This document shows positions 11,801 to 21,470 of a DNA stretch of 64,000 nt, piece after piece; within the stretch, counting starts at the first letter, position 1, and the number at the start of each line of letters is the position of its first letter. Source of the DNA: Pochonia chlamydosporia 170 (Eukaryota > Ascomycota > Sordariomycetes > Hypocreales > Clavicipitaceae). Position numbers and translations under genes: made by a program. The notes beneath the pieces are model-generated. The model did no database searches. It was not told the origin of the DNA and was given only the letters and a program-made list of their open reading frames with translations. The stretch lies in assembly GCF_001653235.2 (NCBI RefSeq), contig NC_035790.1, positions 2,728,001 through 2,792,000 on the forward strand, written 5' to 3'.

Positions 11801-12529
11801 GCACGTTGAAGAAGGACTCTTTCCATACGCCAGATGATGCTGCGGCAGTTAGAATGGTGACACCACCGTCAACACATCAACAAGGACAAACTCACAATCA
11901 TCATGCCGCGTCTTGTCGAAGCGGATCAAGCCGCCGTCGCTCACAGTCGCCAGCAGGGTATTCGCCGTCACAGCCACCAATCGATGCGGGCTCTTGAAGC
12001 TCAGTCCAGCTGGCGACTGAACCTTGCAGAGTTCGGACAAGACAGCATCAATAGCGGTCCTCTTTCTGAAGAATTCGGGCCGCAGCGTAAATGTGTACAG
12101 TTGCGAAGACTGGTCCAGCACGTATACACACAGCGCATCATGCTCCTCGGGGTCGGAAAACGCCACGCACCCGTTTTGAATCGGCACACCAAAGTTGAAG
12201 TTTAGCACTAGAGGCGCATCGGGGGTCTTTTCCTTTTTGCAAACGTCGACGGCGCGGATGCTGAGTACTGTTCCGTCCTCCAGAACTCGCCAGAGGAAGC
12301 TGCGGGGTGTGTCGTGCCACTTTCGGTGATAGATTGATGAAGCGACGGCAAGGTTTTTCAGTCGAAACGTCGTCTCATCCTCGGTGGATGCGTCGTGGGT
12401 GATGCGTCGTGAGTTGCGGCCGTTGCTGCTTTTTGAAGGCACCCGTACGCTCACGACCGACGCGGGCGCAGGAGGCTCGAGGTTCAAGCGGGTCTCTTTG
12501 AAGAGGTATTGTATCTCGCTTGAATCCAT
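8889..12529 (-). CDS. NUP120: Nucleoporin NUP120 (NUP160 family)
   Basis: Scaffold nucleoporin of the Y-shaped NUP84/NUP107 complex of the nuclear pore, needed for pore assembly and mRNA export in relatives. Exons on the minus strand: 12529-11896, 11839-9788 and 9718-8889, with introns of 56 and 69 nt. The product has 1171 residues. The N-terminal half holds WD-like beta-propeller blades, for example CLDHRLRIWNVNDGQIL and GEFKFWKV, as in the NUP160 domain. The C-terminal half is alpha-helical solenoid, with segments such as LLGETEWNLLNSGQAMYYSHIV after intron 2. Both junctions keep the frame and the similarity. It lies head-to-tail downstream of RAD51, with 464 nt between. Confidence 0.85.
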
Positions 12530-12993
12530 CTCGCCTCCTAGTTCCAGTCCCAGATTGGTATGGAGAGATGGAAGAAGGGAGCTGTTGTCAATGTTGATGC
12601 CGTGGGTGGTGAGAGTCTTGAGTGGTCGCGCAGCTGGCAGAATTTCAGATGGCAGCCACCATTCACGATGGCGCTAACCCGAAATGGAAGTGAGCTCGAT
12701 CTTACCCTACAACACGGACGACACTCGCAATGCATCTTTGCAGAGGAGAGGCATCTCCTGGATATCAAATATACTGTTCACAACTGGTACTGCGCATTGA
12801 TTGCAATCACTACCTTATGGATTTTTGCGATGCTGGGTTTTCAGTGTATCGGCCCAACACTCTTACTCGTGCTACAAACACTTGGTTCATATCATCAGTC
12901 TCACATTGGTCTACGTAGAAACAAATAATTACAAAAGTAGCACCCAAAGTAACGCCCGTCCAATGCAACGCCAATACCGCGAACCAACCCGCA
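12530..12993. other. Intergenic between RAD51 and NUP120
   Basis: Holds the RAD51 3' UTR and the NUP120 promoter, both on the minus strand. I saw no other feature. Confidence 0.6.
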
Positions 12994-14143
12994 TTAGTCC
13001 TTATCTGTATCCTTTGGAGCAGGGTCGCCGATGCCGTCTTCATTAATGGCAAACAATGTATCACTCTCTGGCAGACAGGGGCTGTCATAAATTTTGGCAA
13101 TTCGAGTCTCACCACGTCCCTTCTTCAAGCTGATGCGCGTTGTGCTGGCATGGGCAATAATGTTGCCGCCAATGGGCTTTTTGGGATCTGGGTTGAACAT
13201 GGCACTTGGCCCTCCGTCGACTTGCGCGACAACCTGGTTGGTAATCACTACGGCAATGCCAAACTCATCGGCCAATCTCTGCAACGTTCGCATAAACTTT
13301 GCCAGGTGAGTTTGCCGGTTGGATAACTCGCCGCGGCCACAGAAGTCGGTTCGATACAGGGCAGTGGCACTGTCGACGACCAGCAACGAGAAGCGAGTCT
13401 CGCACATCATGGCGGCTGCTTGGTTAAGCAGCTGGAGCTGGTGGTCAGAGTTGTAAGCGCGAGCGTAGGCCACATTGTCGAGGACTTCTTCTCCAGACAA
13501 GCCAAAACGATTGGCTACCGCGAGAAGTCGAACCGGCCGAAAGGTGCCCTCCGTGTCAATGTACAAGCATTTGCCTTCACCGCCGCCCATGTCAAAAGGT
13601 AGTTGGCAGGTCACAGCCAATGTATGGCAAATCTGACTTTTGCCTGTTCGAAACTCTCCAAATAATTCAGTGACTGAGCCCGTTTCGATGCCGCCTGCGA
13701 GAAGTGTGTCCAAATTCTTGGATCCGGTGGTGATGGAAATGAGCTCGCTTCGCCTTTGATGCATTTCAGTTGCGGTTGTGAATCCCATGGGAACGAGTTT
13801 AGAAGCTACACATAGCATTAGTCTAGTGGCCATCTGGCGGAGGGCAATGACAAACCTTCTCCTAATATCTTTTGTGCCTTTTGCTCCGAAATGCCCTTTA
13901 TTTGTTCCAGCATTCGGCGAGGGGTATATGCCACCGACTCGACAGTGTTGAACCCGCCGTCCATGACAAGTTGAATGTCTCGTTTTGTCAGTCCGGCGAT
14001 GCCCTGGGTTGAAAAGTCAGCGGTATTTCACTGACGCACGATACATGGCCAATTACCTCCAAGGCTGTGAGCGGTGTGGGAGCTCCTGGCCCAGTCATGC
14101 CGCCGTCCTCGCCCATTTGGGCTTCATCGTACTCTTCGGCCAT
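12994..14143 (-). CDS. RAD51: DNA repair recombinase Rad51
   Basis: Eukaryotic RecA-family recombinase that forms filaments on ssDNA and carries out strand exchange in homologous recombination. Exons on the minus strand: 14143-14057, 14003-13856 and 13805-12994, with introns of 53 and 50 nt. The product has 348 residues, close to known fungal Rad51. After an acidic N-terminus comes the helix-hairpin-helix DNA-binding region ([33 protein letters not shown]). The FTTA polymerisation motif follows (F87), then Walker [10 protein letters not shown] (K134) and Walker [13 protein letters not shown] (D223). The C-terminal core ends [19 protein letters not shown]. The [15 protein letters not shown] region that distinguishes Rad51 from Dmc1 is present. 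An ACGCGT box lies 136 nt upstream of the ATG. Confidence 0.97.
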
Positions 14144-14686
14144 TTTGAGATATAGTACAGATTCAAACAGGTCAGATACGATGGATAAAGAGGAGCAATG
14201 GGAACACCAGGGAGATGATGGGGGCTGCTGAGAAGTCGTGAGGATTTGTAATGGTGTTGATGTGGAAAGCGCGTTGGCACGCGTCTGGGGCAGGCACCAA
14301 CGCCACTCGTTGGACGCCAAGCCACGTGACCAATCGCAATGAGATGAAGTCAATTCACGTTCACGTTTGTTACAGAATTATCACAAAACAGGAGATTTAG
14401 TCATCAAATGCAACAGTGCAAGTAGAATTCTGATGATTACACCTCATGTATCTGCTAAAGTAGCGTTGTCAGCGACTGTTTATGCACGCTTCAACACCCT
14501 TCCCTCACATCCTACATTCAGATTACATTCACATCCATTGGAGACAAATTATCGTCGAGACTTTATTAATTCGTAGGACTAGAGTACAGGTATCCTTGAT
14601 TCCCCAGAGTTCATATGAGAACCAAAATTCACCCAAACACCATGATGCAGAGCTATAATGCAAATGCCGAGAAATGCAACCATGCC
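14144..14686. other. RAD51 promoter and small-HSP 3' region
   Basis: Intergenic between RAD51 and the small heat-shock gene, both on the minus strand. It carries the ACGCGT element at 14279-14284 and an AT-rich half nearest the HSP stop. No gene was seen. Confidence 0.6.
14279..14284. promoter_or_regulatory. MluI cell-cycle box (MCB), RAD51 promoter
   Basis: Palindromic ACGCGT, 136 nt upstream of the RAD51 ATG. In yeasts this is the binding site of MBF (Mbp1/Swi6), which drives G1/S expression of replication and repair genes including RAD51. Function here is inferred from the position and the identity of the gene. Confidence 0.5.
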
Positions 14687-15355
14687 TTAGTTGATGGCGA
14701 TGCGGCGAGATTCGTGAGTCTTAGCCTTAGGCACGACAATCGTAAGAACGCCGTCATTGAAGCTGGCCTTCACACCATCCGGATCGATACGGTCTCCGAA
14801 GTTGAAGCTGCGGGAGAACACTCCGAAACTGCGCTCCGCCAACCAGTACTTCGCTGTCTCAGCAGGCTTCTCCGTCTCTGGCTCAGGCTCCTTGGCGACT
14901 TCAGCCGTCGTAGTGTCCGGGGTCCCGGGACGAGAGTGTGATGCGTCGGTCCACCCTTCGTCGACCTCATCTTCGACAGTGGCTTGTCTTGTGCTCTTGG
15001 GCTGCTGCTGCTCGGCATCGGGGATGGCACCACTCATGACAGTGTCTTCGGCCTGCCCAGTGGGGGGTGTGCCAGCGGTGTAGCTCTTCTCCCTCCTACC
15101 TCGAACGACCAAGGTCTGAGGCTTGGAGAATTCGATAGTGACATTCTCTTTGCTCACTCCCGGGAGCTCGCCGTGGAGCTTGTAAGCATCTGACATCTCA
15201 AGGGCATCAAACCTCGGCTCCCATCGCGGTAATGAGCAGCGGCGGTCCGCCTGGGGGTAGGACTGGCGAGAGTATTGGTCCAACTCGTGGACGAAGCGGA
15301 TAAGGGGAGTGAAGGAGGGGCCTTGATGGAAAAAGTTGTTGTGGAAGAAGGCCAT
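14687..15355 (-). CDS. Small heat-shock protein, HSP20/HSP30 class
   Basis: ATP-independent holdase of the alpha-crystallin family. A single exon on the minus strand gives 222 residues. The N-terminal arm (MAFFHNNFFHQGPSF) is aromatic. The alpha-crystallin domain is split: the first half is about 50-90 (WEPRFDALEMSDAYKLHGELPGV, then the strand TLVVRGRRE), the second half about 171-211 (SFGVFSRSFNF ... DGVLTIVVPK). Between them lies a charged, Pro/Glu/Thr-rich insert of about 80 residues (91-170), as in HSP30-type proteins of filamentous fungi. A C-terminal IAI (219-221) matches the IxI motif that docks between dimers. The start at 15355 is the first residue of family similarity; the frame stays open upstream. 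An HSE array and a TATA box lie upstream. Confidence 0.94.
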   Translation of the reverse strand: MAFFHNNFFHQGPSFTPLIRFVHELDQYSRQSYPQADRRCSLPRWEPRFDALEMSDAYKLHGELPGVSKENVTIEFSKPQTLVVRGRREKSYTAGTPPTGQAEDTVMSGAIPDAEQQQPKSTRQATVEDEVDEGWTDASHSRPGTPDTTTAEVAKEPEPETEKPAETAKYWLAERSFGVFSRSFNFGDRIDPDGVKASFNDGVLTIVVPKAKTHESRRIAIN

Positions 15356-15515
15356 TTTGTGTGTTGACGTGGTGGAAAGGGGCCTGAAAGAAGAAGATAG
15401 CTTCAACGTTGGCGAGACTCTGCGACGGATTGGTCTTTGCAAGATTGACTGTAAGAGAATATTGTGTGCTTCTGATGAGAACGGAAATCAACCTCTAAGG
15501 GACCAGGAGTGTTGC

Positions 15516-15521
15516 TTTATA
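15516..15521 (-). promoter_or_regulatory. TATA box of the small HSP gene
   Basis: TATAAA on the minus strand, about 160 nt upstream of the ATG at 15355 and about 185 nt downstream of the heat-shock element array. The arrangement is that expected of a strongly inducible promoter. Confidence 0.55.
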
Positions 15522-15704
15522 CTCCTGGGGAGAGGTGCCTCGCCCGCCATGACAAATGCCACAAATGGGTAATACACAACGACAGGGCATTATTGAAGAT
15601 GCTAGACGTATCCAGAATGAATTAGGAAGCAATTGCATTGCGTGTTCAGCGGTAGTGCGTGAGTTGTTCACTCCGACGAGTTCAGATGGCGATGGCGACA
15701 CCTC

Positions 15705-15732
15705 GAAGCTTCTAGAAGCCGGTGGAAGCTTC
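15705..15732. promoter_or_regulatory. Heat-shock element array
   Basis: GAA/TTC units in strict 5-bp register: GAA 15705, TTC 15710, GAA 15715, GAA 15725, TTC 15730. Five of six consecutive positions are filled, with one gap at 15720. The first three form a perfect nGAAnnTTCnnGAAn site for trimeric Hsf1. The array lies about 350 nt upstream of the small HSP start codon. Confidence 0.85.
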
Positions 15733-16896
15733 CCGCACCAGCCGTGCATTCGGTTGGATTGATTCCCACGCCGCGGAGGCAGACTCAGTCTGAAACCCGT
15801 TGTAACATGGGACTTGCAGCACTAACGACAAGACTCTGCCGGTTTATCCATCGCATAGCAGTGGCATGCTATTCGGATCTGCTGGTATCCATTCAAAGAC
15901 TGCTTTGTGATGAATCAGCCTGGTGAGGTTTGTGGACACTGGACACTGGACACACACTGTGGAGCACTGAACCCTGCGACAGGTTCGTCCGAGCAGCTGA
16001 CTAACATACACACCACCCCTTGCGACTGCCCCACACCGTCTCGTCTGGAGGCTTCTTTCAAATGACGTCATATGCTGCATCAGAATAGCATCCTTTGCTT
16101 TTAACAAAGATCTACAATGACAACGACTTGACGCAGCTGGTCGAGACTGACAGGAGAACAAAGAGCGCCGAATCGAAAGTAGAATCGTTCAATCGCAACT
16201 CATGCCAAGTCAGGACCTTGACAAACTTCCCGAACCACACATGAACTCGTAGTCACTGCATCGTCATGAACCATACTATTTTGCTGTACAATCAGTGTTC
16301 GTCAATCAGAGTCGTTTACGGAGTCAACTCCGAGTGCCAATATGTCCAGCCACATCTCATCCTCTCCATGTTGGGCATCGCCACTCACAAGCCACGGCCA
16401 AATCCAACTTCATCTCTTGCAACAGTTCTCACCATTCATCCGCATTTTATATAAATATAGACGTGTATCCTATTGATAAAAGTTTAGAATCCTCTTAAGA
16501 TGCAAATTCCACCTGCTGGGGTGTGCTCGGGGTAATGGGCACCGATCCGGGCGGCCGTAATGTGCAATTTTTGACCATTACTTGGGCTTCGACAACCGCC
16601 TATCTCCAGCCTTTAGAGCCACGCAAAAAGCCCAATTCCATACCAAGCTGCCGAATATGCATTCGTCCATCCATTGTAACGTGAGACCCCAACATAATCA
16701 CTAGTGTTGACCCAATACATAACAATAACAATCCGTCATCCGTCTAGTCTAGCCCGACCGTCCATGATGCTGCCCTGTACCCAAACATGACCACCACACT
16801 CCATTCCAAATGAAAAACCACATCGAATGTCTCTCCATGATTTCTCTTGAGATCAACGGCGGTTGGTACCGCGACAACCCTGCAACGATGGTTCCA

Positions 16897-18902
16897 TCAT
16901 TGTCCATATGGGCGTACTGGCGGATACCCGGGCACGAAATTCATTGGCCCTCGCACCGGAACCGCAACCATGGTTGGACTCTGTACGCGGTTGAAAAGGC
17001 CAATTAGCCTGCGGCCGACTGATGGCTCGAGCTCGGTGCCATCTCTCGCTATTTTGACCTCTCTGTTTGAATTCCAAGGATTGCGCAAGCCCCGGGTCCG
17101 AAAGAAAGGCAGCCGGTTGGTGGAGAGCCATTCCAGCTTGAATGGCTTCCCCCATACCTTTGTGTCTTCGTCTGACCCATCGACCTTGTCATCGCTTGTA
17201 TTTTCACTGTCAAAATCAGATCCAGTTTCGGAGTCGTCCCTTTCCGCCTCCCAAAAGATTGTACCGCGAGCGGAATCGTCTATAATTTTACCCTTGGGGG
17301 CAAACTCGGTGGCATCGGTAGGGATCGCTTTCGGTAAATCGACATCGGCGGTAGCAACAACTTTGGGAGCAAATTCGATTGCCGCCGCAGGGTCTTCGTT
17401 AATTTCTGAGACCATGCGTGCGTAACCAAAGTATTCGCCAGACTTATTAGCAGAGAATATCAAATAAACATTATCCGCAGCCTTTGTCACTGAAGTTAGC
17501 CTTGTGTTTCCACACCGATAGATTGAGATTGCTGGTTGGCTTCGTAGTTACTGCTTACCTGAAACGCCGTATTGAGATTGTTCTCGTTGTGAGACTGGGT
17601 AGCCCATATGCCCGTCTGCACGCTCAAATCCAAATCTTCAGTCGTTAAGCTCTTTAAAATGAAAAACTTGTCCACGTGCTGACGGGCCTGGCTGTCCCGC
17701 CTCGACGTTGGCGAAGCGGATTTGGTGCTTGGTTCGTCCGGAACGACCATGGCCTTTGTTTCCGAATCGTCAACTGGACTTCCGTCATCATCAGTGTCTT
17801 CATGGTCTGGAGATTGTGTTAAAATGGTGGCCGCAGGGCCAGTAGGTGCCATGTTTCCTGTGGTCCCTTCCACTGTGCTCTTTCGTAAACGGCTAACAAG
17901 TCGGACAGACTGAAACTTGGAATCGTGTAGGCTTTGCTGTGCTATGGAGCATGCAGCTTCATCTTTATAGTTGGCAAAGGCGCAATTGCTCTTTGAAATC
18001 AAAAACAAAGACTCCAATCCAGATGTTTCCTTGCAAACGTGGTGAACCAGCGCCATGAGGTCGGTTTGTGGTGGTAGGTTGCCAATCCAAAGAGCGTGTC
18101 CGCTCTGCCGTGGCTTTCGAGGCGGGCCACGTACTGTGTTTTGCTTCGCAGAGGAGGTATCTGATCGGTTGCCGTATTCTCCGTTGCTGTTCATAGTCTC
18201 GTGGTTCTGGAGCCACGGGCCCTGATCGTACTGTCCACCGGCAAATCGAGCCGAGTTGCGAGCATCAGGTTTCGAAATGCCAGTCATGTATGCTCCCGTC
18301 ACAACATTTGCAGGTATCGCTGGTAAATGACCTGAAAACTGAGCATCATGTGAGTAGTAAAAGTTCTGTTGTGACGGGTTCATCATGATTTGATTGGGGT
18401 AATAAACCACGCCTTGGCGCCCCTGGCTTTGGCCATGAGGCGGGTTGCCCGTGGGATAATAGTGTGGCATCTGCTGTGACTGGACATAGTATGAGTGGTT
18501 CGGCATTGGCATTGCTGGGCCACCATATGGAGGGATTGGGGCCATTTGGTGAGCCATGGGTGGCGACGTGGTTGGACTATACGATTGGGCGTGATTGTGA
18601 ATGTACTGCGACGGGTGCTGTGGTCGGTGGTTAATAGCTGGTAATGTGTTGTTCATCGATGCCAGATCAAAGGATACTCCTTGCTGGCCTTGTGGTTGTT
18701 GTTGGTATGCCATTGTCGCCTGCGATGGCACCTGTTGCAAAGAAGGGCCAGACTGGTATGAGTATTGCTGATGATGCTCTTTTGTAACAGGAGACGATGT
18801 TATATTGCTTTCCTTTGAGACGGTGATTGACGTCGTCGGTGTTTGGAGAGCGGAGTCGAGCTGACCAGCATCGTGTACCTGGTTATCCGAGCCGTCTTGC
18901 AT
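16897..18902 (-). CDS. RRM and YTH domain protein, m6A-reader-like
   Basis: Probable RNA-binding protein that reads N6-methyladenosine. Preferred exons on the minus strand are 18902-17559 and 17481-16897, giving 642 residues. The N-terminal 200 residues are rich in Gln, Pro, Tyr, His and Met and look disordered. An RRM lies at about 268-342: RNP2 is HALWIGNL; RNP1 is degenerate (SNCAFANY). The YTH domain starts at KFFILKS (about 413), with cage tryptophans W433 (GIWATQ) and W566 (FKLEWL), and ends NPWNSNREVKIARDGTELEP, closest to YTHDC1. An acidic insert of about 85 residues interrupts the domain (about 472-556). The intron has two donors and two acceptors. The chosen pair (GTAAGC donor, AAAG acceptor) gives NTAFQAADNVYLIFS, matching YTHDC1 in length; the alternative pair adds five residues. 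Confidence 0.88.
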
Positions 18903-20788
18903 TTGATATTGCCTACCAAATTATGAACTAAACAGAAAAGTTTTTGAACCCTTTAGCCTTGTTCAACAACTCGCTGGGGCCAAACCCAGTTCTCTGGATG
19001 GATTCGAGAATGGCCGCGGGTATCGTAGGCGATGAGGCTTTACGATTAAATAAGCCGCGACTCGAAGTAATTTCCAGTTTAATGTCGAAGAAAGCCGAAG
19101 GCTCAATAATAATACTAACAGTTGGCCAGGTGAATTGTATATCCTGCTGTTATTCGTATTTGTTGAATCGTGCGTTTGGATAAAGATGTCGTTCCTTTTA
19201 TTAATTTCCAAGGTACTTGAGCGATTTGTTTCGATGCGATCAAGGGACTTGAACGGTGTGTAAACTCGAGAATTGGAAAAGTAACCAGATCAGTTATGTC
19301 CTCGTGATATGATTCCCAGCTGCTTTTGATATCATGGATGCTATTGGAGTCAAATACCCAAATGCAGGCGCAGAGTGGATTTTCCGGAGAGAATGGTCCG
19401 AGGTATGTGAAGTGCTGAGGAGCAGGTAGGTAGTGAATATGTGCCCAGCGCCTTGTGTGTCAGTGAAGGCTATCCGTCGAAGAATGGTTCGTGGATGAAG
19501 AGACAGATGTTAATCAACGGTGCGATCCAGGAATCAGGACGAAGTATAGTAGAGTGTAGAGTCAATGAGACGAGACCCAATGGTGGCAAAACCGGTTCGA
19601 GGAATGGCCAAGTTTTTGTGATAGAATCAGGGACGTAGCGGGAATTTGTGGGCTAGACGATAGTTTGAATTGGGAACCCTGAAAACGTGGCAGTCGGTCT
19701 TCAATGTGTCAACTCCAAGTGTCGTTGGTTCAGTATATTTGACTGAGTGGCAAATATAGTTTCGACCTGATGTGGGTTTGAAGCTTTTGTTCTGTAGAGC
19801 AATTTAGTTGACAAGGTAATTCCAGCTTTCGATCCCGATTGGAAATTGTGTCGACAGAGTCACTCCCTCGTGACTTTCTGGGGACAGGGACTGGTAAAAC
19901 TGACGACAGGGCTGAGTAAACAAGTACTTCAGAGGTAGATCTGCCAAATACCTAGGTAGGGATGCGCTGGGAGGGACGGGGGAGGTGTGAGAGTAGTGGT
20001 AGTGGTTGTGGCAGCGGTAGCAGAAATGATGCTGCGGCTTGAGAGGAGCACCCTCCGTTCTGGCCAGCCTCCAGCTACAACAAGACTGACCTGTTGACTG
20101 CAAGAATTAACCCGGGAGCCCTCGTCACAACACCTGGGGTTCTTTTTTTAACCCTCGCAGCCCCACGACAGGCGAAGCAACACAACTGGGCTACCAGTTC
20201 AATGCAGCCCAGCCCAGCCAAAGCATCTGCCGCTCGAATATCTTCCGAGCGAGGCGTTGCTGCGACCATAGATCGACCAGAGGACACAAGTACAAGCCCC
20301 AGTGAAGAAGGCAATTCGCAGCGTGGATTGAAGGTGGATCGTTCGTGCGCTTTCTGTGTCTATCTTGGGGTAATTCGTCAAAAGTTTGAATAAGTGCAAG
20401 TAACTGAGCGCTGTATTCTTCCTTTTTGCGAGCGTTTTTCGGTTTTTCGTCGGGTCTAGGTTTATAGAGATTGATAGCGAAGCTATGATAGTAGCCTCAT
20501 GAGCAAAGAGAACTAGAACAGCAGAGTAAGAAATGCCCGTGATGATCACCAAGGTCGATCAAGAGCGGACGCTAGCATGTAGTTAATCAATGGCTCAGGG
20601 ACGGAGTGTTTTTTTTTTTCGCTTCGGTAATCGTTTTGCCACCCAGCAACTCGACATTCAGAAATAAGTTTAAGACGAGGTAGAAAAAATACCACTCGTA
20701 CGAGACATGTGGCACTGGGATAATATGGTGGAAGGGTGTGGATAACGAAACAGACATTGGACCGAAATCAAGTCAAGGTTGGACCAAA

Positions 20789-20808
20789 CCAGACCAGACC
20801 AGACCAGA
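20789..20808. repeat. Pentamer repeat CCAGA x4
   Basis: Four perfect CCAGA units in the gene-poor region between the YTH gene and the proteasome gene. Confidence 0.85.
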
Positions 20809-21456
20809 CTCCAATGACGCTTGTTTGGCCTTCGGGTAGAGTCTGGTAGCATCAAATTGGTGTAAGAAGGCAGGAGCGGGACGTAGTTACTTTCCCAAAG
20901 TGTGAAAGATGCCGTAAATAATTGGGCAGGAAAGGTACCATGTGGACCAACGGCTCCAAAGAAGAACTGTAACGAAAACTGGCGAACAATTTTTGACCTG
21001 CTCGGTGGATGATTCAACTCATCAATTGATCTCCAATTTATTCTTATTCCTTCTACTCCGTACCCAGCTTGCCAACCCAGCCACAGGTACCAGCACCCCT
21101 TGCCCCCTTTGGCCTGTACGCACAACAGAGGTGGGCAGTCACCAGTTCATGGGCTCTAGGTCTACAGTCTGTGGTCAAAGGTATTTGAACAAATCCAAGT
21201 ATACACTAACAGAGCTCAATATGCCTCAGCACGCACCGCGATATGCGATACCTTTCGTCGTTCAAATACTTCTGACCCCCCGCTGTAGTTACAGAGACCG
21301 TATCCTTGGCCATGAGCTGCACTGCACGAACCAGACACTTGCACTTACATCCAGACTGGGGACGAACAGGGTTGAACAGGGTTGTGGCGCCTGAAGTGGG
21401 CGACTTGGCTTGTCAATTCGTCTTTCCTTGATCAAGTACCAGCCGAGGACCTACAG

Positions 21457-21470
21457 TACCTAGGTACCTA
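21457..21470. repeat. Overlapping palindromes TACCTAGGTA / TAGGTACCTA
   Basis: Two self-complementary 10-mers overlap here (21457-21466 and 21461-21470). Further exact TACCTAGGTA copies are at 7177-7186, 19949-19958 and 21674-21683; a further TAGGTACCTA copy is at 58832-58841. All are intergenic. Confidence 0.8.

Larger units (their letters stand above)
15356..16896. other. Small-HSP promoter and YTH-gene 3' region
   Basis: The right boundary is the stop of the YTH-domain gene, and the left part is the promoter and leader of the small HSP, both on the minus strand. It holds the TATA box and the heat-shock element array described separately. No additional gene was seen; open frames at 15844-16161 and 16266-16498 look like chance. 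Confidence 0.6.
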
